Source: Pseudogemmobacter bohemicus
GTDB lineage: Bacteria; Pseudomonadota; Alphaproteobacteria; Rhodobacterales; Rhodobacteraceae
Length of the DNA stretch: 47,472 bases
NCBI RefSeq assembly: GCF_003290025.1
Contig: NZ_QNHG01000004.1
Coordinates: forward strand, 1-47,472
Direction of reading: 5' to 3'
Shown: positions 26,451 through 35,613 of the stretch, in pieces
How the letters are laid out: every line of letters starts with the position of its first letter
Numbering within the stretch: the stretch's first letter is position 1
Translations under genes and position numbers: made by a program
Notes under the pieces: model-generated
Told to the model about the DNA's origin: nothing
Databases searched by the model: none
Seen by the model: the letters and a program-made list of their open reading frames with translations, nothing else

Positions 26451-26723
26451 TCATTGGCGCAGATCGTGCTCGAGAACCTCGACAGCGCGATTGTCGAAAT
26501 CGCCCGCCCGGTCCGGCGCTGGCAGCACCAGCCGCCCTTTCCGCGCCAGTATGCGCCAGGCAAAAACGTGGTTCGCCGGAACACCATGACGCCGCGCCAC
26601 GGCATGCACCGTGATACCCGGCGTCAGCGTCGCCGCCACGATCCGGGCCTTCACCTCATCAGGCCACTTCCGGTTCCGACGGCCACGACCGCCAACCGGG
26701 AGAACCTCCAATGTAGTCTCCAT
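26451..26723 (-). mobile_element. IS66-family tnpA remnant
   Basis: This 90-residue frame beginning METTLEVLPVGGRG contains RRKWPDEVKARIVAATL-like and VHAVARRHGVPANHVFAWR motifs of the IS66 accessory protein TnpA (a helix-turn-helix protein). It ends early (VEVLEHDLRQ), without the usual C-terminal part, and no tnpB or tnpC follows. It is a relic. Its 5' leader is related to the fragment at 21600-21695. Confidence 0.75.
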
Positions 26724-26795
26724 GGAGAAAATCCATTCCAACAAGCACCAGGGTCCAAAGAACCCATCACGATGAGAGCCGGAAGCTGGGAGCCA

Positions 26796-27433
26796 GGAAA
26801 CGATTACGAATGGCTGGGTCTCATGCCCGATCGGGAGGCCGCGTGGCGTGGCGACACGCGCTTCGCCAACCGGCTCAGGCATGCGAAGATGCGCTTTCCG
26901 ACCGCCGGCTGATCATGTCGCTGGCCCAGGGCGGCTGGCGCAAAGCCCGCGAACAGATCATACTGACCGGCCAGACCGACACCGGAAAGACCTGGCACGC
27001 CTGTGCCTTCGCCCATCAGGCCGCGCGGATCGACAAATCCGTCGCCTATGCCCGGATGCCGCGCCTCTTCGACGAAATGGCCACCGCACGCCTCGTTGGC
27101 CGGCTCCCGAGACTGATCGACAAGCGCGTCCGCGTACAGCTGCTGGTCCTTGACGATTGGGGCACTCACTGTCTGACAGGCCAGCAGCGCCTGGACCTGC
27201 CCGAACTCTTCGAGGAACGCTATCAGCGCCGGTCCACCCTTCTCACCGCCCAGCTCCCGGTCCCAGGCTGGCATCAGAAGATCGGCGAGCCCACCATCGC
27301 AGACGCTGTCCTCGGCCGCATCATACACAACGCCCATCGCATCGAACTCAAGGGAGACAGCATGCGCCGAAAAAGCGCCAGGCCCGGATTGACCAGGACC
27401 GAAAACCCCGAAATCCTCATCCAGGTCGAATGA
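26796..27433 (+). pseudogene. IS21-family istB, truncated and frameshifted
   Basis: The reading starts mid-gene (NDYEWLGLMPDREAAWRGDTRF) next to the IS66 leader. It shifts frame near 26880-26900 and continues as the AAA+ helper ATPase: ILTGQTDTGKTWHACAF (Walker A, with Asp in place of the usual Gly/Val), LLVLDDWG (Walker B), and RRSTLLTAQLPVPGWHQKIGEPTIADAVL, ending IELKGDSMRRK. The N terminus and the partner istA are missing. A probable IS21 right end (CCGAAATCCGCA) lies near 27500-27510. Confidence 0.8.
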
Positions 27434-27896
27434 CAGCAACCCAACGACCAGCCGCCGTTCAACTCTCCGCGACTTACTGAAAACGCTGTCCGGTTCTGCC
27501 GAAATCCGCAATTGTTGCATGAGGCTGGTACTGCCTCCACTCGCCCGATCCAACGCTGATCAGAGTCAGTCAGTCTTGCGTCAATTGAAAATGCCGGGAC
27601 GTCATTAATGAGGCTTGTGAGAAGGGCGAGTGGTTATTCCGGGGAGGTCGTGCTCATGGCGCTGAGGTTCCGGCCCGGCCCGCTCCGGGTCAATCCGCCG
27701 CACCCCGCATAAGCCGCTTTGTAAGTATACCCGTTCCCAATGATCACTTGCGAACGAAAAAGGGCGCTGCATGCCTGCAACACCCTGCCAATGCGACGAC
27801 TGCCTGGACAACCGCCTGCACAGATTTTTCAGCCGCTTTCCGCCTCACCCCAACCTTATGAAATCAAGGGTAAACCAGCCTGGCGACACAAGATCA
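27434..27896. other. IS21 right end and gene-free tail
   Basis: The first ~80 bases look like the non-coding right end of an IS21 element. The rest has no supported gene. This is the probable right border of the accessory region, ahead of the core gene rpmG. Confidence 0.45.
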
Positions 27897-28064
27897 TCAC
27901 TTGATCTTGCCTTCCTTATACTCGACATGCTCCCGCTTGACGGGGTCGTATTTCTTCACAACCATCTTCTCGGTCATGGTACGGGCATTCTTTTTGGTCA
28001 CATAGAAGTGCCCGGTGCCCGCCGTCGAGTTCAGACGGATCTTGATCGTCGTCGGCTTCGCCAT
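27897..28064 (-). CDS. rpmG: 50S ribosomal protein L33
   Basis: This 55-residue basic protein begins [20 protein letters not shown] and ends with [12 protein letters not shown], the typical L33 pattern. It lacks zinc-binding Cys pairs (C-minus form), so it is the zinc-independent type. It is a core translation gene located between the IS21 relic and the cobalamin operon. A ribosome site (AGGAGAG) precedes the ATG; the long upstream extension of the frame is spurious. Confidence 0.97.
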   Translation of the reverse strand: MAKPTTIKIRLNSTAGTGHFYVTKKNARTMTEKMVVKKYDPVKREHVEYKEGKIK

Positions 28065-28239
28065 AGTCGTCTCTCCTGGATCGGGAAAGCTGACTTCCCC
28101 GCGAAATCTTTGAACCCGCCTTTTAAGGGCATTGGGGCCAGAGTCAACAGTCAAAAACACCCGGAAATGCGAGTCTCCGTCACGGTCCGGGGCAGGCCCG
28201 CAAGCGCACCGCCTCAGGCTTCCGGCGGAGCCTCCGGCG

Positions 28240-28297
28240 GGGATATTTAAGGACAGATGAAGCAAGTTTCTTTCATTCATCTGTCCTTAAATATCCC
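28240..28297. terminator. Perfect 22-bp inverted repeat after cbiZ
   Basis: Left arm 28240-28261 and right arm 28276-28297 are perfect reverse complements around a 14-base loop. The arms contain GGATATTT then GGACAGATGAA, and the same motif recurs once at 35535-35557. It lies 14 bases beyond the cbiZ stop and would end the cobalamin operon transcript. On the rpmG side it is upstream of the promoter. Confidence 0.7.
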
Positions 28298-28310
28298 GGG
28301 GGGAGGGCCG

Positions 28311-29000
28311 TCAGGCCCTGGGGGGCAGCGCCCCCCTTTCCTGCCGTTTCTGTTCGCGCCATGTCATCCAGCCTGCGCCAGCGCGCGTCACCGCCGCGCG
28401 CACCGCAGCCCCGACTGCCTCACCGGTGGCTGTGTGAAGCCCGGCATAGAGCCCCTGCCCCGCCTCACAGGCCAGTGCGAGGCAATCTGTTCCGGTGCCG
28501 GTGGCCCGCCCGGTTGGCAGATCCAGCCCGAGATCCATAATCGCAGCCGTGCGGGCCTGAACCGCGATGGTCAGCGCCTCGATCTGCGCGGTTTCCGTCA
28601 GCGCCGCATCTGTGGCGACGAGGATATTCACCGTGCCATAGCCCGCCCCATCGGCGCTGTGCCAGGGCAGGCGCCGGCCCACCGCTTCGGCATTGGAAAG
28701 CCCAAGAGTCACCAGCGCCGCCGCGCGAACCCCCTCACATTGCGCCTCGGCCAGCACGCGCGAAGACACGTCGCGCGAGGTCATCATGCCCACCGTCGCC
28801 GCCATGGGCGCGCGGGACATCTCGGCGCGAAACCAGTCCTCTACAGGGAAATCCGGGCTCAGATCGCTGTTCTTCACCTCCCGCCAGGCGATGCTGTCGC
28901 CCCTAACGAACCCTGATCCGAAGGGCGCATGGGAAAGGATGCGCATCGGCCCGGGCAGCCGGGCGATCAGCCAGGGCCGGGCGAGGTGATCCACGATCAC
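28311..29000 (-). CDS. cbiZ: Adenosylcobinamide amidohydrolase CbiZ
   Basis: This 229-residue enzyme cleaves the amide bond of adenosylcobinamide or pseudocobalamin-type corrinoids so that they can be rebuilt with the cell's own lower ligand. Family signatures include TLGLSNAEAVG, GYGTVNILVATD and ATGTGTDCLALAC. The start is GTG, overlapping the btuD stop as GTGA. It is the last gene of the riboswitch-controlled operon. The 3' coding end runs into a G-run hairpin (28319-28337) and then the inverted repeat. Confidence 0.9.
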   Translation of the reverse strand: MIVDHLARPWLIARLPGPMRILSHAPFGSGFVRGDSIAWREVKNSDLSPDFPVEDWFRAEMSRAPMAATVGMMTSRDVSSRVLAEAQCEGVRAAALVTLGLSNAEAVGRRLPWHSADGAGYGTVNILVATDAALTETAQIEALTIAVQARTAAIMDLGLDLPTGRATGTGTDCLALACEAGQGLYAGLHTATGEAVGAAVRAAVTRAGAGWMTWREQKRQERGALPPRA

Positions 29001-29740
29001 CGGATCACCCCGAGCGGCTGGAAGATCAGCCCGTCCTCGTTTTCGAACAGATGGGCGCGGATATGGAACACGCCGGCCAGCCTGGCCTCTGACAGCACCT
29101 CGCGCGGCGGGCCATCCGCGACCAGCCGACCGCGCTCCAGCAGGATCAGCCTTGTGCAATGGCGGGCGGCAAGGCCCAGATCATGGACCGAGGCCAGCAC
29201 CGCGCGCCCGTCTTGCGCCAGACCGGCAAAGATCGTCATCATGCGGATCTGCGCCTCGGGATCGAGCCCTGCCCCGGGTTCATCCGCGATCAGAAGCGGT
29301 GTCTCCTGCGCCAGCGCCCGCGCGATCAGTGCCCGCGCCTGCTCGCCCCCGGAGAGGCTGGTGGCCGCACGGGAGGCGAAGCCCTCCAGATCCAGCCGCG
29401 CCAGCGCGCGCCGCACCGCCGGGTCGGCGGGATCGGCATTGCCCCAGGGCGCGCGGCCAAGCGCCACCAGATCGGCGACCGAAACCGGCCAGGCGATCTC
29501 GCGCCCCTGGGGCAGAAAGGCCACCGCGCGCGCGCGCCGCGCGGCGGACATCTGCGCGAGATTTGAGCGGCCCTCATGCGGCAAAAGCCCAAGCGCCGCC
29601 CGCATCAGCGAGGTCTTGCCGGCGCCGTTCGGACCGATCAGCCCGACAAACTCGCCTGCGCTGACCGTCAGGCTGACGCCATCGACCACCGATAAGGTGC
29701 CGCGCCGCACGGTGATGTTTTCCAGGCTGAGCAGACTCAT
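28997..29740 (-). CDS. btuD: Cobalamin ABC transporter ATP-binding protein
   Basis: This 247-residue ABC ATPase has Walker A GPNGAGKTS, a Q-loop in FLPQGREI, signature LSGGEQARALIARAL, Walker B LLIADEPGAGLD and the switch His in SVHDLGLAARH. It powers the BtuC permease at the inner membrane. It overlaps btuC by four bases (ATGA) and cbiZ by four bases. Operon context with a cobalamin riboswitch, btuB and cbiZ supports a corrinoid rather than siderophore substrate. Confidence 0.92.
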   Translation of the reverse strand: MSLLSLENITVRRGTLSVVDGVSLTVSAGEFVGLIGPNGAGKTSLMRAALGLLPHEGRSNLAQMSAARRARAVAFLPQGREIAWPVSVADLVALGRAPWGNADPADPAVRRALARLDLEGFASRAATSLSGGEQARALIARALAQETPLLIADEPGAGLDPEAQIRMMTIFAGLAQDGRAVLASVHDLGLAARHCTRLILLERGRLVADGPPREVLSEARLAGVFHIRAHLFENEDGLIFQPLGVIR

Positions 29741-30720
29741 GCCTCGACCCTCCGCATCTTCCAGATCAGATGCAGGAAAAACGGCGCCCCGACCAGCGCC
29801 GTCAGGACGCCGAGTTTCAGGTCACGGTCGGGCGCAATCAGCCGCGTCGCGATATCGGCCGCGAGCAGCACCGCCGCGCCTCCAAGTGCCGAAGCCGGCA
29901 AGAGCCGCGAGGGCCGTGCGCCCACCAGCGGGCGCAGCACATGCGGCACCACAAGGCCCACGAAACCAATCGCGCCCGCCACCGCGACCGAAGCCCCCAC
30001 CGCCGCCGCAGTGCCACAGATCAACACGAAGCGCAGCCTTGCCGGCCTGATCCCGAGGCTCTCGGCGGCATCCTCGCCCAAAGTCATCGCATCAAGCCCC
30101 CGCCCCAGCGTCATCAGCGCCGCCATCCCCGCAAGGATGAAAGGCGCTGCCAGCCAGACATGGGTGAACGAGCGGTCGGCCAGCGAGCCCATCATCCAAT
30201 AGACGATCTCGGCCGCCGCAAAAGGATTGGGCGAGAGGTTCAGCACCAGCGAGGTCGCCGCCCCCGCCAGGGCGGAAATCGCAATCCCGGCAAGGATCAG
30301 CGCCAGCGCGCCGCCACGCGGGCCGGCCAGGGCGAGGATCAGAAGCGAGGCAAGCCCCGCCCCCGCCAGCGCGGCCAGCGGCAAGGCCAGCGAGAACGCC
30401 GCCGCGAGGCCGGTCTGCAGCGTCAGCACCGCGCCAAGCGCCGCCGAGGCAGAAACCCCGATCAGCCCCGGCTCGGCCAGCGGGTTGCGCAGATAGCCCT
30501 GCATCGCGGCGCCCGACAGCCCCAGAGCGGCGCCGACCAGCAGGCCCAGCAGCGCGCGCGGCAACCGGATCTCCTGCATCACCAGCACGACCGGCCCGCC
30601 CTCGCCGGTGAAAAGCGCGCGCAGGCTCTCGCCCAGCCCCATGGCCGCCGGACCGATCAGCAGCGAGGCGCAGAACAGCAGCGCCACCAGCACCGCCAGC
30701 AGCGGAAGCAGATATTTCAT
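29737..30720 (-). CDS. btuC: Cobalamin ABC transporter permease
   Basis: This 327-residue FecCD/BtuC-type permease has about ten transmembrane helices and a hydrophobic N-terminal helix. Family motifs include LPRALLGLLVGAALGLSGAAMQG, NPLAEPGLIGVSAGA-like and GFVGLVVPHVLRPLVG. It forms the membrane channel with BtuD and receives substrate from BtuF. It overlaps both neighbours by four bases. Confidence 0.93.
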   Translation of the reverse strand: MKYLLPLLAVLVALLFCASLLIGPAAMGLGESLRALFTGEGGPVVLVMQEIRLPRALLGLLVGAALGLSGAAMQGYLRNPLAEPGLIGVSASAALGAVLTLQTGLAAAFSLALPLAALAGAGLASLLILALAGPRGGALALILAGIAISALAGAATSLVLNLSPNPFAAAEIVYWMMGSLADRSFTHVWLAAPFILAGMAALMTLGRGLDAMTLGEDAAESLGIRPARLRFVLICGTAAAVGASVAVAGAIGFVGLVVPHVLRPLVGARPSRLLPASALGGAAVLLAADIATRLIAPDRDLKLGVLTALVGAPFFLHLIWKMRRVEA

Positions 30721-31598
30721 TCGCCCGCGCCCTCCGGCTGTGCTGTAGCCACGCCCCCCGCCGACAGGCGCGCCGCGCGCATCGCCGCCACCGCCCGCAG
30801 GATATGCGGCGTGCCACAGATCCAGTCGGCATCGCTGAAGGCCACCACGCCGACCCGGCCTTTCAGTTGTGTCAGCGCCGGGTGGCTGAGGATTTCCTCG
30901 GATCGCGACGCGCCCGGATAGGGTTTCGAGGTCACCACCAGCGCAGGCTCCGCCATCACCAGCAGCTCCATCGGCAATATCCCCCCGCCGGTCACCCCCG
31001 CGCTGGCACCGATATTTGAAAAGCCGGTATGGGCGAGGACATCATCCGAGAGCGTCCCCTTCCCCGTCGTATAGCCGTTCGGGTAATACAGCGCCGCCGG
31101 CACCAGCGCCTGGTCGGGCGGCTCTCCGGGCGGCAGATCGCTGGCGAGGGCCGCAAGCGCGGCCTCGAATTCGGCAACCAGCGCCTCGCCTTCGGCCTCG
31201 CGACCCATTGCAGCGGCGACCTGGCGGATCTGGATGCTGACACCCGCCAGCGAGGTGACCGGCTCCACCTGCTCCACCCTGACCCCGAGCCGGCGCAAAA
31301 GATCGACGCTGGCCCGCGCGGTATAGGTGCCGGCCAGAACCAGATCGGGTTTCAGCAGAAAGACCTGCTCTGCCCCGCCCCGGTTCTGCACATATCCGGC
31401 CGCCTCTTCCGGCATCGAAGAGGCCAGCGGGTCCGAGGCCAGCTCGCTGACCGAGATCAGCTGATCCGGGCCCGCCAGCATCATCGCAAGCTGATCGGTG
31501 CAGAGATTGATAGAGACCACCCGCGCCGGCACCGCAGAGGTTTCCGCCGCCGCCGGCAGTGCGAGGCACGCGACCAGACAGGCGGCGGCGCGCAGCAT
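30717..31598 (-). CDS. btuF: Periplasmic cobalamin-binding protein BtuF
   Basis: This 293-residue class III binding protein has a cleavable signal peptide (MLRAAACLVACLALPAAAETS, cut near AAA-E). Two lobes are joined by a long helix. Early residues VVSINLCTDQLAMMLAG and QLISVSELASDPLAS match Fe3+/B12 binding proteins. It overlaps the btuB stop by one base (TGATG), so translation is coupled. It delivers corrinoid to BtuCD. Confidence 0.9.
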   Translation of the reverse strand: MLRAAACLVACLALPAAAETSAVPARVVSINLCTDQLAMMLAGPDQLISVSELASDPLASSMPEEAAGYVQNRGGAEQVFLLKPDLVLAGTYTARASVDLLRRLGVRVEQVEPVTSLAGVSIQIRQVAAAMGREAEGEALVAEFEAALAALASDLPPGEPPDQALVPAALYYPNGYTTGKGTLSDDVLAHTGFSNIGASAGVTGGGILPMELLVMAEPALVVTSKPYPGASRSEEILSHPALTQLKGRVGVVAFSDADWICGTPHILRAVAAMRAARLSAGGVATAQPEGAGE

Positions 31599-33485
31599 CA
31601 GAACTTTGTCCGCAGGCCGAGGAAGATCTGGCGCCCGGGCTGGCCGTAATTGCGCGCGGTCTGGTATTCCTCATCGAACAGGTTCTCGACGCGGAGCCAG
31701 GCCTCGGTCTTCTCGTTCAGCTCATAGGCCAGGGTGATATTGGCAAGGGTGTAATCCGGCAGCTCCTCCTGCACGAGGACCATCGCGCCCCAGTCCCAGT
31801 ATTCATCCCGCACCCCGGCCATGCGGGTGACCGACAGTGCCGCGCTGAAGCGATCGGTGATCTGGCCCTCGGCGCCGATGGTCAGGTTGTGACGCGGGGC
31901 GCGCGGGGCGCCACGCTCCTGTCCGGCCTCGTCGATCACCACATCGGCATAGGTGTAATTGCCGAAAAGCTGCCAGCCCGAGGCGATTTCGACCCGGCCG
32001 GTCAGCTCGACACCGCGACTGGTCGAGGTGCCGTCGATCTGGCGATAGATGAAGGGCACATTGTCAAAGATGATCTGGTCGCTGATCCTGGTATCGAACA
32101 GCGTCACCTGGACCGAACCATTGGCAAACAGCTTTTCCGCGCCCAGCTCGAAGCTGCGGCTGTTTTCCTGGGTAAAGGCGGGATTGCCATAGCCGGAATG
32201 CAGCTCGTAAAGCGAGGGCGCCCGGTAGCCTTTGGCCGCGACGGCGCGAAGGATCCAGCTTTCATCGGGCCGCCAGGCCAGCGCTGCACGGGCCGAATTC
32301 TGGCCACCGAACCGGCTGTGATCATCATGGCGCAACGCGAGCGACAGGTCGAGATCGGGGGTCGCCGCCCAGAGGAGCTCGGCCGAGGCCGAGCTGGTGC
32401 GCGCGGTGCCGGCCTCGGAACCATAGGGCGACAGGGTGGTGAAATTCTCTTCCTTATGCTCAAGCCCCCAGTTCAGCGACAGGCTGTCGCTGACGCTCCA
32501 GCCGCCATGCCAGGCGATCACGTCCCGCTCGCTGTCGAACAGGAACTGGTCCAGCTGCGAGGTCCAGCTGTTCCATTCATAGGTCTCGCGGTCGGTCTTC
32601 ATCTTCGTGACCGACAGCTCATGCCAGGTCGCGCCGAGATCCGCGCGCAGGAAGACACGGCCGCCGGTCAGATCCGCATTGCCATGGTTCGGCGCATCGC
32701 CGGTGCCGGTGTCGAAGTCGTTATACGAGGATTTCCGGAAGCCGTTAAAGCCCAGCGTCACGCTGTCGGTCAGGTCATAAGCGCCGTAAACCGTGAGCGA
32801 GCTGGCGCGGAAAGCGTCATCCTCGATGCCCTTCGCATAAGAGGAAATGCCGTCTGATGGTGCGGTTGGCAGAGATCGCGAATGCGCTGCGGGCGTCACG
32901 AAAGCCAAGGGACAGCGTGCCGGCCCAGGTCTGATCGGTGCCGCCTTCCAGCGCGGCCTCGCCTGAGACGCCATCTGCCTCGGGGCGCCAGCTGGTGATG
33001 TCGATCACGCCCGCGACCGCCTCGGAGCCGTAAAGCGCCGATTGCGAGCCGCGCAGCACCTCGATCCGCGAGACGCCTGCGGTGGTCGTGCCACCGAAAT
33101 CAAAGAAATGCTGGGTATTTGACGGGTCGGAGACGTCGATCCCGTCGATCCGGCTGCCGATATAATAGCCCGGCAATCCGCGCAGGCGCAGTGTCGTGGT
33201 GGCCCCCATGCCGCCATTCGAGGCCAGCGCCACCGAAGGCAGTTGCCGCAACAGCCCCGCCAGCGACAGCGTGCCGCGTTTTTCGATCTCTGCCGCCGTC
33301 AGCACCGTCACCGTCGCGCCTGTGCGGCTCAGCGCCACCGGCTCGCCGCTTGCGGTCAGCGTGATGGTGCCCAGATCGACCGGCTCGTCCGCCGCTTGCG
33401 CCAGAGCGCCGCCGGAGCCGAGGCCCGTCGTCAGGCCCGTCGTCAGGGCGGTGATCAGCGCAAGATGGGAAACCCTGTGAAGCAT
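31598..33485 (-). pseudogene. btuB: TonB-dependent cobalamin receptor BtuB, frameshifted
   Basis: Two overlapping frames together spell one receptor of about 628 residues. The N-terminal frame carries the signal peptide (MLHRVSHLALITALTTGLTTG), a TonB-box-like segment after cleavage (GTITLTASGEP), the plug domain (VLTAAEIEKRG, RGSQSALYGSEAVAGVIDI) and the first strands. It reads correctly to ANRT (residue 209). The beta-barrel frame takes over at DGISSYAKG, ending with the C-terminal Phe of FLGLRTKF. The switch is at about 32855-32858, where one extra base (or a loss of two) would explain the shift. This may be a true lesion, a programmed slip, or a read error. The rest of the operon is intact. 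Confidence 0.9.
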
Positions 33486-33639
33486 GTCTCGTCTCTCGTG
33501 TTTCGGAGCCGGCAGATCCGCCTGCCGCCCGGATGCGTTTTCGCCACAAGTGGGGAACAGCCCGCCTGCGACGCATGAACGTCACCTCTGGCGGAACTCC
33601 GCCCTCCGCCGCACGCCCCGTGCGAGGGAAAGGGTGATC

Positions 33640-33800
33640 GGCAGCGGCAGGTCTCCTGGCTTCGCGGGTCTGGGCAGACGGCTGGCCTTCCCGGAGACGC
33701 CCTTTCGAAGGCCTCCAGTGGCATGTTCAACCGCCGCTCGCCGCTTACAGTTGCGGGGGCAGCTGTGGCGGGGGCCGGAACGGCCCGTCCACATTCCCTA
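33640..33800 (-). ncRNA. Cobalamin riboswitch
   Basis: On the minus strand the leader of btuB carries the B12-box core GCCACTGG (33715-33722). It also has the flanking conserved blocks whose complement reads GGCAGGTCTCCTGGCTTCG (33645-33663) and CCGCTTACAGTTGCGGG (33741-33757), the standard cobalamin aptamer layout. It lies 150-300 bases upstream of the btuB start. Binding adenosylcobalamin would switch the operon off. The ends are approximate. Confidence 0.88.
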
Positions 33801-34027
33801 TTCTCCCTTCCTTCTTTCTTGCGAAAGCGACCTGGGAACCGATGCTGTCTCCTCCATGAAACCCGCCCCGGCGGCTGTCAAGCCACTGGCGCGGGCGGAT
33901 GTCGCGGACGGTGCCGCTTTCGTCGCGGCTGCCACATGGTTGCGATAACGGCGATGTCTGGCGGCTCTGGACCTTTCTACGATGCCGCGTCCAGACTGGC
34001 GCCGGAATGGCAAGCGGGGAATCGCGG

Positions 34028-35473
34028 ATGATCGGGGATCTGGGTGCGCGGGATGCGACCGAACTGGCGGGGCTGGTGGCAAAGGGCGAGGTAAGCCCGG
34101 ATGAGCTGCTTGATGCGGCACTGGCTGCGGTAGAGGCGCGCAATCCCGCGATCAATGCGGTGGTGCTGGTGCAGGAAGAGGTTGCGCGGGCGGAAATCCG
34201 CGCCGGCCTGCCGCGCGGGCCGTTTCGCGGTGTGCCCTTCCTGATCAAGGATCTGGGGCTGGAGGCAAAGGGTCTGCCCTCGCATAACGGCTCGCGCCTT
34301 GATCCGGGCAAGACCTATGCCGCCGATTGCAATCTGATGGCGCGGATGCGGGCGACCGGCGTGGTGACGTTCGGGCGCACCACCAGCCCCGAAGGCGGCA
34401 TCGGCATCGCGACCGAGGCCGCCGTCTATGGCGGCCCGACCCGCAACCCGTGGAACCCCGGCCATACCGCCGGCGGCTCTTCGGGTGGCGCGGCGGCGGC
34501 GGTGGCGGCGGGGATCGTGGCATTTGCACATGGCTCGGATGGCGGCGGCTCGGTCCGGGTGCCGGCGGCAAGCTGTGGGCTGTTCGGGTTCAAACCGACC
34601 CGGGCGCGGCTGCCCGATGGCCCCTGGTCCGGCGAGGGCTGGGGCGGCATGGCGATTGACGGGTTCCTGACGCGCTCGGTGCGCGACACCGCCGTGATGC
34701 TTGATGCCTGCGAGGGGGCTGACGCTGGCGCGCCCTACTATGCGCCATCGCTGGCGAAAGGCTATGCCCAGGCGATTTCCGCGCCACCCCGTCGGCTCAG
34801 GGTGGCTTTGTGTGACACCACCTTCACCGGAGGTGCGATTGACCCCGAGGTCGCGGCGGCGGTGCAGGAGGCCGGGCGGCTGCTGGAAGGCCTTGGCCAT
34901 CATGTCGAGCCCGCGCGGCCAAAGGCCGATATCGCCACCATGATGCGGGCCTGGACCGATATCGTCGCGGTCGGCACCGCGCTGTCGATCCGGCAAAAGC
35001 TGAAGGGCCGCGCGCTGACCTCCGATCTGGTCGAGGGCATCGGGCGCGGCGCGGTGAAGCATGCCGAGGCGCTTGGGCCGCTGCGCTATCTGGAGGCGGT
35101 CGAGGATATCCATGATTTCGGCCGCGAAATGGCGTCTTTCTTCCGCCCCGAAACAGGGCCTGGCTATGACATCCTGCTTTCCGCCACCCTGGCCGAACCG
35201 CCGGCGCGGGTTGGCCGCTTCAGCCATGATACCGAGGATTATGTCGATTACCGCCTCGGACCGGGGCGCTGTTTCGATTATTCGCCCTTTGCGGCGGTGT
35301 TCAATGCAAGCGGCCAGCCGGCGGCGTCTTTGCCTCTGGGCTGGTCGGGATCCGGCCTGCCCATCGGCGTGCATCTGGCGGCGCCTTTCGGGGCGGATGA
35401 AGAGTTGATCGCACTTTGCGCCGAGGTGGAGGCAGCGGTTTACTGGAACCGGCGCGCCGCATTGGCCGGGTAA
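34028..35473 (+). CDS. Amidase-signature family hydrolase
   Basis: This 481-residue amidase has the Ser-cisSer-Lys triad: Lys74 in PFLIKDLG, cis-Ser151 in GGSSGG, and nucleophile Ser175 in GSDGGGSVRVPA. Length and motif spacing are normal. It could hydrolyse small carbonamides or amino-acid-related amides; the glutamyl-tRNA amidotransferase role is less likely because no gatB/gatC is near. The start at MIGDLGARD gives the usual N terminus, although an ATG seven codons upstream is possible. It is a single-gene unit ending in a G-run hairpin with the intergenic repeat. Confidence 0.92.
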   Translation: MIGDLGARDATELAGLVAKGEVSPDELLDAALAAVEARNPAINAVVLVQEEVARAEIRAGLPRGPFRGVPFLIKDLGLEAKGLPSHNGSRLDPGKTYAADCNLMARMRATGVVTFGRTTSPEGGIGIATEAAVYGGPTRNPWNPGHTAGGSSGGAAAAVAAGIVAFAHGSDGGGSVRVPAASCGLFGFKPTRARLPDGPWSGEGWGGMAIDGFLTRSVRDTAVMLDACEGADAGAPYYAPSLAKGYAQAISAPPRRLRVALCDTTFTGGAIDPEVAAAVQEAGRLLEGLGHHVEPARPKADIATMMRAWTDIVAVGTALSIRQKLKGRALTSDLVEGIGRGAVKHAEALGPLRYLEAVEDIHDFGREMASFFRPETGPGYDILLSATLAEPPARVGRFSHDTEDYVDYRLGPGRCFDYSPFAAVFNASGQPAASLPLGWSGSGLPIGVHLAAPFGADEELIALCAEVEAAVYWNRRAALAG

Positions 35474-35491
35474 GAGTGACAGCCGTGGAAC

Positions 35492-35557
35492 GGGGGGCTG
35501 TCTGCCCCCCGTGCGCGGGGTCCGCGCTCCCCCCGAGGATATTTCCGGACAGATGAA
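35492..35557. repeat. G/C-run hairpin plus GGATATTT..GGACAGATGAA module
   Basis: A hairpin GGGGGGC (35492-35498) / GCCCCCC (35504-35510) with a five-base loop is followed by a single copy of the 35535-35557 motif. The same two parts occur together, in opposite order, at 28240-28337. It likely ends the amidase transcript. Such modules are a recurring intergenic feature in Rhodobacterales, from general knowledge. Confidence 0.6.
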
Positions 35558-35613
35558 GGGGGGTGTTCGGCGCGGCAGGATCATGCGAGGGCTCTGGAAA
35601 GCGGAGGTGGGTC

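Noticed and set aside
21600-26786. Recent composite transposon carrying the RND operon
   Set aside because: The flanking IS66 pieces differ substantially and no complete IS or target duplication is seen.
33977-35584. 535-codon frame antisense to the amidase
   Set aside because: Amidase catalytic motifs are on the other strand; this frame has none.
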